Shown here: positions 26,221 to 36,613 of the stretch, one piece after another
How the letters are laid out: every line of letters begins with the position of its first letter
Numbering within the stretch: position 1 is the stretch's first letter
Source of the DNA: Bradyrhizobium iriomotense
GTDB lineage: Bacteria > Pseudomonadota > Alphaproteobacteria > Rhizobiales > Xanthobacteraceae
Direction of reading: 5' to 3'
Length of the DNA stretch: 64,000 bases
Assembly: GCF_018130765.1 (NCBI RefSeq)
Contig: NZ_JAFCJZ010000004.1
Coordinates: 372,001 to 436,000, forward strand
The notes under the pieces: generated by a model
Told to the model about the DNA's origin: nothing
Seen by the model: only the letters and a program-made list of their open reading frames with translations
Databases searched by the model: none
Program-made: the position numbers and the translations under genes

Positions 26221-28149
26221 TCAAGCCAGCTTGACCGTCTCGGCCTTCACGTCCTTGCCGAGCGCTTCGAACACCTTGGCGACGATGCCCTTAGCGTCGA
26301 GACCGGCGCGGCCGTACATCGCGGCGGGCGTGTCGTGGTCCTGGAACACGTCGGGCAGCACCATCGAGCGGAACTTGACCATGCCGGTGTCGAGCACGCC
26401 CTGGTCAGTCAGGAACTGCGCGACATGCGAGCCGAAGCCGCCGACCGAGCCTTCCTCGATCGTGATCAGGATCTCGTGGTCGCGGGCGAGCTTGAGCACC
26501 AGCTCGGTGTCGAGCGGCTTCATGAAGCGCGCATCCGCGATCGTGGTCGAAAGGCCGTGCGCGGCGAGCTCGTCGGCCGCCTTCTCGCATTCGGCGAGGC
26601 GGGTGCCGAACGAGAGCAGGGCGATCTTGCTGCCCTGGCGGATCATGCGGCCCTTGCCGACCTCGAGCGGAATGCCGACTTCGGGCATCTCGATGCCGCG
26701 GCCTTCGCCGCGCGGATAGCGCAGCGAGCTCGGGCGGTCGTCGATCGCGACCTGGGTCGCCACCATGTGCACCAGCTCGGCCTCGTCCGCGGCCGCCATG
26801 ATCACCATGTTGGGCAGACAGCCGAGATAGGCGTTGTCGAACGAGCCGGCATGCGTCGCGCCGTCGGCGCCGACGAGGCCGGCGCGGTCGATGGCGAAAC
26901 GGACGGGCAGGTTCTGGATCGCGACGTCATGCACGATCTGGTCGTAGCCGCGCTGCAGGAAGGTCGAGTAGATCGCGCAGAACGGCTTGTAGCCTTCGCT
27001 GGCGAGACCTGCGGCAAACGTCACCGCGTGCTGTTCGGCGATGCCGACGTCGAAGGTGCGGTCGGGGAAGGCCTTGTTGAAGATGTCGACGCCGGTTCCG
27101 GAAGGCATCGCTGCGGTGATGGCGACGATCTTGTCGTCCTTCTGCGCTTCCTTGACGAGGCTCGCGCCGAACACGTTCTGGTAGGCCGGCGCATTCGGCT
27201 TGGCCTTGGCCTGCGTGCCGGTCGCGACGTCGAACTTGACGACGGCATGGTACTTGTCGGCGGAAGCTTCCGCCGGGCCGTAACCCTTGCCCTTCTGGGT
27301 CACGACGTGAACCAGGATCGGGCCTTCCTCCATGTCGCGCACGTTCTTCAGCACGGGCAGGAGATGGTCGAGGTTATGGCCGTCGATCGGGCCGACGTAA
27401 TAGAAGCCGAGTTCCTCGAACAGCGTACCGCCGTCCATCATGAAGCCGCGGGAATATTCCTCGACGCGGTTGGCGCGGTTGGCGAGGATCTTTGGCAGGC
27501 GCTTGTTGATCTGCTTGGCCGCATCGCGCAGCGTGCGATAGGTCTTGCCGGAGTAGAGACGCGACAGATAGGCGCTCATGGCGCCGACCGGCGGCGCGAT
27601 CGACATGTCGTTGTCGTTGAGGATGACGATCAGGCGCGAGTTCATCGCACCGGCATTGTTCATGGCCTCATAGGCCATGCCCGCCGACATCGCCCCGTCA
27701 CCGATCACGGCGATAACGTTGTTCTTGCCGCCGGAGAGGTCGCGTGCCACGGCCATGCCGAGGCCGGCGGAGATCGAGGTCGAGGAATGCGCCGCGCCGA
27801 ACGGATCGTAGTCGCTCTCGCTGCGCTTGGTGAAGCCGGACAGGCCGCCGCCGGTGCGCAGGGTGCGGATGCGGTCGCGCCGGCCGGTGAGGATCTTGTG
27901 CGGATAGGCCTGATGGCCGACGTCCCAGATCAGGCGGTCGCGCGGCGTATCGAAGACGTAATGGATCGCGGTGGTGAGCTCGACCACGCCGAGGCCCGCG
28001 CCGAAGTGACCGCCGGTCACGGAGACGGCGTCGATGGTCTCCTGCCGCAGCTCGTCGGCGACCTGGCGAACCTGCTCGATCTTGAGCTTGCGCAGGTCTT
28101 CCGGCGTCCGGATGGTGTCGAGAAGCGGCGTCTTACTGTATGCGTTCAC
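26221..28149 (-). CDS. dxs: 1-deoxy-D-xylulose-5-phosphate synthase
   Basis: A 642-residue thiamine diphosphate enzyme that joins pyruvate and glyceraldehyde 3-phosphate as the first step of the MEP isoprenoid pathway. The [17 protein letters not shown] motif, TPP site [18 protein letters not shown], and C-terminal [10 protein letters not shown] are present. Length is normal. The start is the GTG at 28149 ([19 protein letters not shown]), since Bradyrhizobium homologues begin here; the frame continues to 28206. xseB and the deacetylase lie upstream on the same strand. Confidence 0.95.
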   Translation of the reverse strand: MNAYSKTPLLDTIRTPEDLRKLKIEQVRQVADELRQETIDAVSVTGGHFGAGLGVVELTTAIHYVFDTPRDRLIWDVGHQAYPHKILTGRRDRIRTLRTGGGLSGFTKRSESDYDPFGAAHSSTSISAGLGMAVARDLSGGKNNVIAVIGDGAMSAGMAYEAMNNAGAMNSRLIVILNDNDMSIAPPVGAMSAYLSRLYSGKTYRTLRDAAKQINKRLPKILANRANRVEEYSRGFMMDGGTLFEELGFYYVGPIDGHNLDHLLPVLKNVRDMEEGPILVHVVTQKGKGYGPAEASADKYHAVVKFDVATGTQAKAKPNAPAYQNVFGASLVKEAQKDDKIVAITAAMPSGTGVDIFNKAFPDRTFDVGIAEQHAVTFAAGLASEGYKPFCAIYSTFLQRGYDQIVHDVAIQNLPVRFAIDRAGLVGADGATHAGSFDNAYLGCLPNMVIMAAADEAELVHMVATQVAIDDRPSSLRYPRGEGRGIEMPEVGIPLEVGKGRMIRQGSKIALLSFGTRLAECEKAADELAAHGLSTTIADARFMKPLDTELVLKLARDHEILITIEEGSVGGFGSHVAQFLTDQGVLDTGMVKFRSMVLPDVFQDHDTPAAMYGRAGLDAKGIVAKVFEALGKDVKAETVKLA

Positions 28150-28737
28150 GGCGATTTCCAATTTGTCAGCGCCGGAAGATCGTTCCGGTGCGCGATGGGT
28201 TTGCACAATATCGGCGCAGCGCGAGTCCTTAAACCGTCGGAGCCACCTGCATGGGGCAAGGCCCCGTCTTCAAGCTTAGGTGAGCTTAGGTGCGCTCCGG
28301 TTCAGTCTCTGTGATCCCTGTCACTTAGATCGGCTTCGTCCGTCCCAGCCAATTTCATTAGCAATTTGAAGCGCTTGTCGTTGGTAATCGGTGCCCACGT
28401 CAAGGCTAACAAAAAGCCACACTCCGCGCAGCTTTACACCAAAGCTTGGGCCAAAGCCAACCCGCCGGGCCGATTACGGGCATGCACCTGCAACCCCCGG
28501 GCCAGAGTGGTTAATCGCGGCGCCGGCGGCAGGTTCCAGTCTTGCCCGGTTCCGCGGCAGTATTTTTGGCGGGAGCGAGGGGTTTTTTGGCGGATTCGAG
28601 GGACCGAGTGGCCCTTGGGAGGGAGTTCCCTGATCCTTGTCCCGGGTTGGCCCGCCACGTGAGGGGGAATCTGCGGCGTGCAATCATGAAAAATATGCAG
28701 GCTTCAGATGCCCGGAACGGGGTCCTGATCATCGGCC
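28150..28737. other. Long non-coding gap upstream of dxs
   Basis: This 588-base gap between xseB and dxs shows no gene I can support. It contains the tandem decamer AGCTTAGGTG twice (28273-28292) and a purine/T-rich stretch near 28560. The dxs promoter must lie in it. Short open frames on both strands have no ribosome sites or recognisable protein. Confidence 0.5.
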
Positions 28738-28989
28738 TTACTGGACGTCGAGCGGGGCGGTTCCGGTGGGCTGGCCGCTGGCGTCGGTGGTGATCTTGTC
28801 CACGCGGGCCTCGGCCTGGCGCAACAGTTCCTCGCAGCGGCGCTTCAGGGCCTCGCCGCGCTCGTAGATCGTCACGGATTCCTCGAGCGGCACCTTGCCG
28901 TCCTCGAGCCGCTTCACGATCGTTTCGAGTTCCTCGATCGCGCGCTCGAAGGTGAGCCTGGAGACGTCGACTTGGGTATTTTCGGCCAT
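28738..28989 (-). CDS. xseB: Exodeoxyribonuclease VII small subunit
   Basis: An 83-residue small subunit; with XseA it makes the single-strand exonuclease VII. The XseB signature runs LTFERAIEELETIVKRLEDGKVPLEESVTIYERGEALKRRCEELL. The frame extends to 29067; ATG 28989 (MAENTQVDVSRLTFE) is the normal start. It commonly precedes the dxs gene in alphaproteobacteria. Confidence 0.93.
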   Translation of the reverse strand: MAENTQVDVSRLTFERAIEELETIVKRLEDGKVPLEESVTIYERGEALKRRCEELLRQAEARVDKITTDASGQPTGTAPLDVQ

Positions 28990-29063
28990 ATCCGTTTCCG
29001 ATCGCCCGATTCGCTTAGCCCGCAGTGAAGGCGGGTTTTGCGGGCTTAATGTGGCGAGTGCTT

Positions 29064-29993
29064 TCAAGCGCCCATCAGGGCGCCGACATGCGCCGTAACA
29101 GATTCTTTCAGTCCTTGCAGGTCATAGCCGCCTTCGAGCACCGAAACAACGCGGCCGCCTGCGGTCTTGTCGGCGAGGTCCATCAGCTTGCGCGTGACCC
29201 AGGCGTAGTCTTCGGCGCGCAGGTTCAGCGAGGCCAGCGGGTCGCGGTAGTGGGCATCGAAGCCGGCCGAGATAATGAGAAGCTCGGGGCTGAATTTTTC
29301 GAGCTGCGGCAGGATCAGATTCTCGAACGCGGAGCGGAATTCGGGGCCGCCGTCTTCCGACGCCAGCGGCGCGTTGACGATGGTGTCGTGGTCACCGCGT
29401 TCGCTCTTGGCGCCGGTGCCCGGAAACAGCGGCATCTGGTGCGTCGAGCAGTACATCACGGTCGGGTCCGACCAGAAGATGTCCTGCGTGCCGTTGCCGT
29501 GATGCACGTCGAAATCGACGATGGCCGCGCGCTTGATGCCGTATTTGCGCTGTGCGTGGCGCGCGGCGATCGCAACATTGTCGAAGAAGCAGAAGCCCAT
29601 CGGCTTGCCGATCTCGGCGTGATGGCCCGGCGGGCGCACTGCGACGAAGGCGTTGCGGTGCTCGCCCGCCATCACGGCTTCGGTCGCCGCCACCGCGCCG
29701 CCGACGCCGCGCATCACCGCTTCCCACGTGCCCGGGGACATCGAGGTGTCGCCGTCGATATAGACCTGGCCGCTGGTCGGCGCGATGTGGCGCAATTCAG
29801 TGACGTAGTGTTCGTTGTGGCAGAGCGTGACGAGGTCGAGATCGCCCTCCGGCGCCTGGTCGCGGACGAGAAACTGGAAACGCTCGTGCGACAGCGCTTC
29901 CTCCACCGCGCGCAGCCGGTCCGGCCGTTCGGGGTGTCCCGGCGGCGTGACGTGGTCGAGGCAAGCCTTGTGGGACAGGAGAAGCGTGCTCAT
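29064..29993 (-). CDS. Histone deacetylase family protein (AcuC-like)
   Basis: A 309-residue deacetylase-fold metalloenzyme. Zn/active-site motifs: [20 protein letters not shown] and [18 protein letters not shown] (Asp/His zinc ligands), then [13 protein letters not shown] (second Asp). Bacterial members remove acetyl groups from lysines, polyamines or acetyl-acetoin-related substrates. The frame reaches 30095; ATG 29993 ([14 protein letters not shown]) is typical. It lies 74 bases upstream of xseB in the same direction. Confidence 0.9.
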   Translation of the reverse strand: MSTLLLSHKACLDHVTPPGHPERPDRLRAVEEALSHERFQFLVRDQAPEGDLDLVTLCHNEHYVTELRHIAPTSGQVYIDGDTSMSPGTWEAVMRGVGGAVAATEAVMAGEHRNAFVAVRPPGHHAEIGKPMGFCFFDNVAIAARHAQRKYGIKRAAIVDFDVHHGNGTQDIFWSDPTVMYCSTHQMPLFPGTGAKSERGDHDTIVNAPLASEDGGPEFRSAFENLILPQLEKFSPELLIISAGFDAHYRDPLASLNLRAEDYAWVTRKLMDLADKTAGGRVVSVLEGGYDLQGLKESVTAHVGALMGA

Positions 29994-30128
29994 CAGGTCG
30001 GCCTCATGGGGATGCGGGCTCTTGACGTCGCTTGACGCATCCGGCGCCAAAACGCAATGCCAAACCCAATCTATGCGCTTGGACGGGAATGGCAAAGGGT
30101 TGTCCCGTTCCGGCCCGTTTGATCCGGA

Positions 30129-31784
30129 TCAATTCACACGCAGGATGCGAGTCGGAGGCAGTGGGCCGATCGGCCCGTGCGCCCGGAAAAAAGTGAACAG
30201 CGCGTCGGCGTCGTAGCCGCCATATTGCTGCCCCGAGCCTTGCTTGGCGACCGTGAATCCGTCGCCGCCGACGGCGAGGTAATCGTTGAGGGTGACGCGA
30301 TAGCCGGTCCCAGCCTCGATCGGCCTGCCGTTGAGCGCCATCTTCTCCGCCATCACGCGCTCGCCGAACGGTTTCGACGCATCCCAGGTATAGCTGAACC
30401 CGTTCGACACTTGCAGGATCCGCGGCCGCTTCGGATCGAGCCATTGTTGTTCCAGCATGTCCTTGAGCTGGCTGCCCGTGAGCGTCATGGTGACGAGGCG
30501 GTTGCGAAAGGGTTGGCTGGCGAAGACATCGCCGAACGTTATCGCGCCGTTCTCCTTCGGGACGATATCGGTGCGGATGCCGCCGGGATTGGTAAGCGCG
30601 ATGACAGCGCCACCATCCTTGGCGTCCCTGGTCGCTGCGAGCTGCGCGTCCGCGATGACATCGCCGAGCGCGCTTTCGCCGGCCTCGTTCGGAACGCGCG
30701 ACAACGTCTGCGTCACCGATCCGGCCGGCCGGTTGGCGATCGGCGCGGATAGCTTGTCATAGGCGTCGATCAGCGCGGTCTGTTCGGGGTCCTTCGCGAG
30801 CGAGGCATTGGCGACGATGACGTTCTCGGCTCTCGCGCTGACAATGTCGCGCGTTGCCGGATCGAGCTTGAGGTCGATCGCCGTGACCAGCGTGCCGTAT
30901 TTGTCGCCGCTGGTGACGAGACGCCCGTCGATATCGCAGACATAGGCGCGGTGGGTGTGACCGCTGACGACGACGTCGACCGCGCGATCGAACTTTTTCA
31001 CGATATCGACGATGGGCCCCGTAATCGCAGGGCATTCGTTGTAATCGCCTGAGGGCTCGCCGCCCTGGTGGATCAGCACCACGATCGCCTCGACGCCGCG
31101 CGCCTTCAGCTGCGGCACCAGCGCATTCACCGTCTCGGCCTCGTCGCGGAATTCGAGCCCGGCAATGCCTGACGGCGAGACGATGCCCGCGGTCTCTTTC
31201 AAGGTCAGCCCGATGAAGGCGACGGGGATGCCCTCGAATTCCCTGATCTCGTAGGGCGGCAGCACGGTCTTGCCGGTTGCTGTCTCCACTGTGGAGGCCG
31301 CGAGATAATGGAATTTGGCACCTAGGAACGGATGCGGTCCCTGGCAGCCGTCGACCGGATGGCAGCCGCCGTTCTGCATCCTGAGCAGTTCGGTCTTGCC
31401 CTCGTCGAATTCGTGATTGCCGACCGAGGTGATCGCAAGCCCCATCATCGAGAGCGATTCGATCGAGGGCTCGTCGTGGAACATCGCCGACAGGAACGGG
31501 CTCGCCCCGATCAAATCGCCGGCGGCAACGAAGATCGTGTTCTTGTGCCCCTCGCGCAGCTGCTTGACCAGCGTCGCCATGTACTCGGCGCCGCCGGCCG
31601 CGACCATCACCTTCCTGGACTTGTCCTCGGGGTCATTGATGCGGATCCCGCCCGGCGGCGGCCGCAGATTGCCGTGGAAATCGTTGATCGCGAGAATGCG
31701 CAGCTCGACGGGCGCGGCGATCTGGGCGGAGGCGGGGAGGGCGCAGGTCAGCGCGAGGACGGCAAGGATGGATCGGTATTGCAT
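30129..31784 (-). CDS. Metallophosphoesterase / 5'-nucleotidase, exported
   Basis: A 551-residue protein with a signal peptide (about residues 1-21). The N-terminal calcineurin-like domain has NDFHGNLRP, GNHEFDEGKTEL and VVSGHTHRAYVCD. A 5'-nucleotidase C-terminal domain follows (AITFGDVFASQPFRNRLVTMTLTG). It should hydrolyse nucleotides or related phosphoesters in the periplasm to feed phosphate or nucleosides. The ATG at 31784 is used; the frame is open to 31820. Confidence 0.9.
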   Translation of the reverse strand: MQYRSILAVLALTCALPASAQIAAPVELRILAINDFHGNLRPPPGGIRINDPEDKSRKVMVAAGGAEYMATLVKQLREGHKNTIFVAAGDLIGASPFLSAMFHDEPSIESLSMMGLAITSVGNHEFDEGKTELLRMQNGGCHPVDGCQGPHPFLGAKFHYLAASTVETATGKTVLPPYEIREFEGIPVAFIGLTLKETAGIVSPSGIAGLEFRDEAETVNALVPQLKARGVEAIVVLIHQGGEPSGDYNECPAITGPIVDIVKKFDRAVDVVVSGHTHRAYVCDIDGRLVTSGDKYGTLVTAIDLKLDPATRDIVSARAENVIVANASLAKDPEQTALIDAYDKLSAPIANRPAGSVTQTLSRVPNEAGESALGDVIADAQLAATRDAKDGGAVIALTNPGGIRTDIVPKENGAITFGDVFASQPFRNRLVTMTLTGSQLKDMLEQQWLDPKRPRILQVSNGFSYTWDASKPFGERVMAEKMALNGRPIEAGTGYRVTLNDYLAVGGDGFTVAKQGSGQQYGGYDADALFTFFRAHGPIGPLPPTRILRVN

Positions 31785-31850
31785 GGAAGCCAGACTAGTC
31801 GTTCGGCGCGAAGATTTCACGATGCATTGTCGTGAACGCGCCGCGCTTCC

Positions 31851-32051
31851 TTCCTTCTCCCCTTGTGGGAGAAGGTGGCGCGAAGCGCCGGATGAGGGGG
31901 CTCTCTCCGAGCACTCGATGCAGCATCGTTCGCGGAGACATACCCCTCACCCGTCTCGCCGCTAGCGCCGTAGCCGATGCGAAGCATCGGCGTTCTTAAG
32001 AACGGCGGCCGAAGGCCGCCTATGCCACCCTCTCCCACAAGGGGAGAGGGG
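31851..32051. repeat. Large dispersed palindromic element
   Basis: The ends CCTTCTCCCCTTGTGGGAGAAGG and CTCTCCCACAAGGGGAGAGGG form an inverted pair; inner palindromes include GGCGCGAAGCGCC, GCCGATGCGAAGCATCGGC and GGCGGCCGAAGGCCGCC. It is the same family as the element at 26093 and is larger. It lies between a nucleotidase and an enoyl-CoA hydratase reading the same way. Confidence 0.7.
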
Positions 32052-32067
32052 TTCGCACCGCGCTCGC

Positions 32068-32826
32068 CTACCGCTTCTTCCGGTTCGCAAACGCGTTGAA
32101 CGCCGCCATGGCGTCGTCCGATTTCAATCGCTCGCCGAACAGATGGGCCTCCTGGTCGATGCGGCGGGTCAATTCCTCCGGCGGAGTGCGCAGCAGTTTG
32201 CGCGAGGTCGCGACCGCCTCGGCCGGAAGCCGGCATATCTCGCGCGCCACCTTGCGCGCCTCGACCTCGGTATGTCCCGGCGAGACCACGCTGTTGACGA
32301 AGCCTGCGGCGTGAGCCTCGGCGGCGGTGAAGGTCCGCCCCATCACCAGCATCGCGAAGGCGCGCTGGTACCCCATCGTGTTCGGCATCAGGAGGCTGGC
32401 CGCGCCGACCGGAACGAGCCCGAGCTTGATGTAGGGCGCGGAGAACGTCGCGGCTGTCGAGGCGAGCACGTAGTCGCAATGAAACAGCATCACAGTGCCC
32501 ATGCCGATCGACGCACCGTCGACGGCTGCGATGATCGGCTTGACGTTGAGGGCCAGCGAATAGAGAAATTTCGCGCCGTTCGACAGTGTCTCCGGGCGCG
32601 CCGTGTCGGCGTTGAGAAAATCGTCGATATCGTCGCCCGCGGTGAACACGCCGGAGCCGCCGGTGATGATCATGCAGCGGATATCGGGATTGTTCTGCGC
32701 GGTGTCGATCGCGTGGCTCATCTCCTTGTACATGTCCTGGGTGATCGCGTTCTTCTTGCCCGGACGGCGCAGGGTGATCACGCGCGTCCCCCGCTCTTCG
32801 GTGACCACGATATTGCCATTCGGCAT
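32068..32826 (-). CDS. Enoyl-CoA hydratase/isomerase family protein
   Basis: A 252-residue crotonase-fold protein. GGSGVFTAGDDIDDF (residues about 60-75) and IIAAVDGASIGMGTVMLFHCDYV (about 100) form the oxyanion hole. AGGGGGG precedes the ATG. The conserved catalytic-Glu regions are not both clear, so hydratase and isomerase roles remain possible. It stands alone and is divergent from an MFS transporter gene. Confidence 0.85.
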   Translation of the reverse strand: MPNGNIVVTEERGTRVITLRRPGKKNAITQDMYKEMSHAIDTAQNNPDIRCMIITGGSGVFTAGDDIDDFLNADTARPETLSNGAKFLYSLALNVKPIIAAVDGASIGMGTVMLFHCDYVLASTAATFSAPYIKLGLVPVGAASLLMPNTMGYQRAFAMLVMGRTFTAAEAHAAGFVNSVVSPGHTEVEARKVAREICRLPAEAVATSRKLLRTPPEELTRRIDQEAHLFGERLKSDDAMAAFNAFANRKKR

Positions 32827-33081
32827 GAGAGCCCCCCTGCGCCGCCGCGCCGTTTGCCGTCCGCGAGTCTCGCGAGGCCTCAGCCTACATCATCTTGCTG
32901 GCGTGCCAATGCGCTCGCTCAACCTTTTCGAGCTTGATGCGCGGGGTCGCGCCCACCGCGGGTTGCATGGTCCGTCACACCCCGTTGCGCGTCGCAACAA
33001 ATAGCTACAATGTTTTGTTTGAAAAACCGGTGGTTGTGGGGCACGATCGTGCCCGAGTTCCATTGGCCGATTGCTCGATCG

Positions 33082-34320
33082 ATGATTGCCGCAACGGGCG
33101 TTGACGAATCCTCGCTGCATTATCCCGGCTGGCGCGTCGTGCTGGCCTGCTTCCTGATGGCCTTCTTCATGTTCGGCTTCGGCCTTTACGGCCAGGGCGT
33201 CTATCTCGCCGAACTCCAGCGCGCCCATGGCTGGCCGGGCACGCTGGTCTCCGCGGCCAGCACCTTCTCGTTTCTCCTGACGTCCGTCCTCGTCATTTTC
33301 ACCGACGATCTGCTCGCGCGCATCGGGCTGCGCGCGCTGATCCTGTGCGGGCTTTGCGCGCTGGGCGCATCGACGGCGCTGCTGGCGCTGATGCAGACGC
33401 CCTGGCAGCTCTATCTCGCCTATGCGCTGATGGCGGTCGGCTGGACCGGCATGGGCACCGTGGTGATCGCGACCGTTCTGAATTCCTGGTTCGATCGGCG
33501 CCGCGGCCTCGCGCTCAGCCTCGCCTTCAACGGGGCGACCTGCGGCGGCATCATCCTCGTTCCGCTGCTGCTGTCGCTGACCGGCAGCATCGGCTTCCGT
33601 TCGGCGATGCTGGCGGCGACGATCGTCATGGTGGTGCTGGTGCTGCCGGTGGTCGTCGGCTTCATCGGTTGGCCCGGCGGGACCTCACTGACATCGGGCA
33701 GTCGACCGTCCGGTGCGGGTACGGTGGCGCCGGCCCGTTTGCGCAAGGTGCTGCTCGCCAACGCGGCGTTCTGGACCATGGTGCTGCCGATCGCGATCGC
33801 GCTGCTGGCGCAGATGGGATTCATCATCCACCAGGTGACGTTTCTCGAACCGCTGGTCGGCCGCGCCAGTGCGGGTCTTGCGGTGACGATCATGGCCGCG
33901 ATGGCGGTGGTCGGGCGCCTGTCGCTCGGCCTGTTCGTCGACCGGCTCGATCCGCGGCTCGCCTGCGCGGCGTCGATGACGAGCCAGGCGGCCGCGCTGT
34001 TCGTGCTTCTCCAGAGCACGAATCCAACAGTGCTGCTGGCGTGCTGTGCCGTCTACGGCTTCTCGATCGGCAACATGATCACGTTCCCGCCTTTGATCAT
34101 CCAGCGCGAGCTGGGCTCTGCCGCCTTTGCCGCCGCGATGGGATTGGGCACCTCGATCAGCGGCGTCGTCAGCGCCTTCGGCCCGGGTATCGTCGGCCTC
34201 GTGCGCAGTTTTACCGGCAATTACACGACGGCGTTTGCGATGTGCGTGGTGCTGGATCTCGTAGCGGCGGGAATCGTGCTGTGGCGGCCGGGAGGAAGGG
34301 CGAAGATCGCAGCGCCGTAG
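33082..34320 (+). CDS. MFS transporter
   Basis: A 412-residue transporter with 12 hydrophobic segments (first around residue 15, GWRVVLACFLMAFFMFGFGL). NSWFDRRRGLALSLAFNG after the fourth helix is common in the monocarboxylate/oxalate-type MFS group. The frame is open from 33010, and the ATG at 33082 is chosen because relatives begin with the short acidic stretch just before GWRVVL. No strong ribosome site is seen for either. Confidence 0.82.
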   Translation: MIAATGVDESSLHYPGWRVVLACFLMAFFMFGFGLYGQGVYLAELQRAHGWPGTLVSAASTFSFLLTSVLVIFTDDLLARIGLRALILCGLCALGASTALLALMQTPWQLYLAYALMAVGWTGMGTVVIATVLNSWFDRRRGLALSLAFNGATCGGIILVPLLLSLTGSIGFRSAMLAATIVMVVLVLPVVVGFIGWPGGTSLTSGSRPSGAGTVAPARLRKVLLANAAFWTMVLPIAIALLAQMGFIIHQVTFLEPLVGRASAGLAVTIMAAMAVVGRLSLGLFVDRLDPRLACAASMTSQAAALFVLLQSTNPTVLLACCAVYGFSIGNMITFPPLIIQRELGSAAFAAAMGLGTSISGVVSAFGPGIVGLVRSFTGNYTTAFAMCVVLDLVAAGIVLWRPGGRAKIAAP

Positions 34321-34385
34321 CCCCGATGGAGCGTAGCGCAATCCGGGACCACCGTACCCGCACGTTGCTGAACGAGCCAAATATT

Positions 34386-34535
34386 CGGTGTCGTCCCGGC
34401 GAAGGCCGGGACCCATACCGCGTGATCTATCGACTAACGCGGGATCTTGGTACCGCGGAACAGCTGCTTAACTGCCGATCTTCGCCAAACTGCTCCCGGT
34501 GGTTATGGGTCCCGGCCTTCGCCGGGACGACACCG
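34386..34535. repeat. REP-doublet (REPIN-like) element
   Basis: Two 32-base perfect inverted copies (34386-34417 and 34504-34535), each itself a hairpin CCCGGCGAAGGCCGGG, flank an 86-base spacer. The arrangement is that of a REPIN, a small mobile repeat moved by RAYT transposases. It sits between convergent genes. Confidence 0.75.
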
Positions 34536-34558
34536 AGTGTGTGGTCAGTGCTTTCCAC

Positions 34559-36334
34559 CTACAGCAACACCGCGTCCGCCGCCGCGACCGACTCCGCGCT
34601 CTCCGTCACGGTGCGCTCGAGCGCGCCGGCCTGCACACTGATGTTCTCGGCGAAGAAGCGCGCAAGCGAGACGTAGCGCGTGGCGTCGGTATTGCCGTCG
34701 GCTTTCGCGGCGAGCGCCTCGGAAGCCAGCATGCAACCGCCGAGCGTCGAGCCGAACTGCTGCAGATACGGCGTTGCGCCGGCCAGCGCCTCGTTCGGCG
34801 CCGAGGCGACGCGCTCCAGCAGCCACTTGCTGGTGCGCGTCAACGCCTCCAGCGCCTCGCGCAACTTGGTGCCGGTGGTGCCGAAGGCGGGATCGTTGGA
34901 CGCTTCGACCTGCTTCGCGACAGCAGAAAGCTCGTCGAGCAGCGCCCACACGGCGGCGCCGCCATTGGCCGCGAGCTTTCGCGTCACGAGGTCGATCGCC
35001 TGGATGCCGTTGGTGCCCTCGTAGATCGCGGTGATGCGCGCGTCGCGATAATGCTGCGCGGCGCCCGTTTCCTCGATGAATCCCATGCCGCCATGCACCT
35101 GCACGCCGAGATAGGCGACCTCGTTGCCGATGTCGGTGGAATAGCCCTTGGCCATCGGCGTGAGCAGCGCCGCGCGTGCGGCCGCGTCGGCGCGCACCTT
35201 CGGATCCCTCGCGCGCATGGAGACGTCGAGCGCGACGGCGGTGGCGTAACAGATGGTGCGCGCGGCTGCGGTCTGCGCCCGCATCCGCATCAGCATGCGC
35301 TTGACGTCGGGATGCACGAAGATCGCGTCCGAGCCTTCGCCCTTCTTGCCGATGGCGCGGCCCTGCTTGCGCTCCTGCGCATAGGACAACGCCTGCTGAT
35401 AGGCGCGGTCGGCGACGCCGACGCCCTCCAGGCCGACGCCGAGCCGCGCCTGGTTCATCATCGTGAACATGCAGCGCATGCCCTGGTTCTCTTCGCCGAT
35501 CAGGAAACCGATGGCGCCGCCATGATCGCCCATGGTCATGGTGCAGGTGGGCGAGGCGTGCATGCCGAGCTTGTGCTCGACGCCGCTGGCGAAGATGTCA
35601 TTGCGCGCGCCGAGCGAGCCGTCGGCGTTCACCATGAATTTCGGCACGAGGAAGAGCGAAATCCCCTTGGTGCCTGCGGGCGCGTCGGGCAGGCGCGCCA
35701 GCACGAAATGCACGATGTTGTCGGTCATGTCGTGCTCGCCATAGGTGATGAAGATCTTCGTCCCCTTGATGCGATAGGTGCCGTCGGCCTGCTTCTCGGC
35801 GCGGGTGCGCAGCGCGCCGACGTCGGAGCCGGCCTGCGGCTCGGTCAGCTGCATGGTGCCGGTCCACTCACCGGAGACGAGCTTTTCGAGATAGATTTTT
35901 TTCAGCTCGTCGCTGCCATGGGCATCCAGCGCCTCCATCGCCGAGGCCGTCAGCAGCGGACAAAGGCCGAAGGCGACGTTGGCGGCGCTCCAGATCTCGG
36001 TGCAGGCGGCGTTGATCGCCAGCGGCAGGCCCTGGCCGCCGAAATCCTCGGGCCCCGAGACCGCGTTCCAGCCGCCCTCGGTCCAGCGCTTGTAGGCATC
36101 GGGCCAGCCCGGCGCGGTCGTGACCTTGCCGGCATCCAGCTTGATGCCGTGCTCGTCGCCGACCTTGTTGAGCGGCGCCAGCACGTCGGTTGCGAACTTG
36201 CCGGCTTCCTCCAGCACGGCGGCCACAATGTCGGCGTCGAAATCGCCGTAATGGCCGGCTTCCACCGCCGCCTTCAGGCCGGCGCCATGATTGAGCGACA
36301 GCAGCATGTCAGAGATCGGCGCGCGGTAGGTCAT
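34559..36334 (-). CDS. Acyl-CoA dehydrogenase (DmdC-like, long form)
   Basis: A 591-residue FAD enzyme, longer than the ~380-residue standard because of an extra C-terminal helical domain. MQLTEPQAGSDVGALRTRAEKQADG, IFITYGEHDMTDNIVHFVL and YREARITAIYEGTNGIQAIDL mark the FAD and catalytic regions (the motif is YRDARITAIYEGTNG here). It oxidises an acyl-CoA at the alpha-beta position. GGGGAGTGAACC precedes the ATG. A tandem 18-base repeat lies about 115 bases upstream. Confidence 0.9.
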   Translation of the reverse strand: MTYRAPISDMLLSLNHGAGLKAAVEAGHYGDFDADIVAAVLEEAGKFATDVLAPLNKVGDEHGIKLDAGKVTTAPGWPDAYKRWTEGGWNAVSGPEDFGGQGLPLAINAACTEIWSAANVAFGLCPLLTASAMEALDAHGSDELKKIYLEKLVSGEWTGTMQLTEPQAGSDVGALRTRAEKQADGTYRIKGTKIFITYGEHDMTDNIVHFVLARLPDAPAGTKGISLFLVPKFMVNADGSLGARNDIFASGVEHKLGMHASPTCTMTMGDHGGAIGFLIGEENQGMRCMFTMMNQARLGVGLEGVGVADRAYQQALSYAQERKQGRAIGKKGEGSDAIFVHPDVKRMLMRMRAQTAAARTICYATAVALDVSMRARDPKVRADAAARAALLTPMAKGYSTDIGNEVAYLGVQVHGGMGFIEETGAAQHYRDARITAIYEGTNGIQAIDLVTRKLAANGGAAVWALLDELSAVAKQVEASNDPAFGTTGTKLREALEALTRTSKWLLERVASAPNEALAGATPYLQQFGSTLGGCMLASEALAAKADGNTDATRYVSLARFFAENISVQAGALERTVTESAESVAAADAVLL

Positions 36335-36449
36335 GGTTCACTCCCCGGAGACTGGTCTTGGCCGCGGTATTCCCATGAAATGACGGCGGTCTCAACTGCC
36401 CGGACGCGGGACGGTTCAGTCCCGGAACAGGGCCTCCGCCCGGATCACT

Positions 36450-36485
36450 ATAATAGAGTGTGGCGCGATAATAGAGTGTGGCGCG
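36450..36485. repeat. Tandem 18-bp duplication upstream of the ACAD gene
   Basis: ATAATAGAGTGTGGCGCG occurs twice in direct contact (36450-36467 and 36468-36485). On the minus strand each unit gives CTCTATTAT, which resembles a -10 box, so the duplication may double a promoter or a binding site for the dehydrogenase gene. Confidence 0.6.
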
Positions 36486-36613
36486 GCCGATCCCGGGGAC
36501 TGTGGTATTTTGCCCCTCCAGGCGGTTGAAATGCCGTGCCGCACCCTATAGACCGGCTCCGACCCGAGGGAATCTGCGGTAGCCAGTTCTTCCGCCGTCC
36601 CGAGGTCGCCTGT

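Noticed and set aside
26335..28314. 659-residue plus-strand frame over dxs
   Set aside because: Shadow of dxs. Repeats of His, Asp, Arg and Val without any motif; no ribosome site.
36450..36485. Considered as a CRISPR-like repeat pair
   Set aside because: The two copies are directly adjacent with no spacer and no cas gene is present.
34499..36529. 676-residue plus-strand frame over the long acyl-CoA dehydrogenase
   Set aside because: Antisense shadow with no recognisable domain and a start inside the REPIN-like element.
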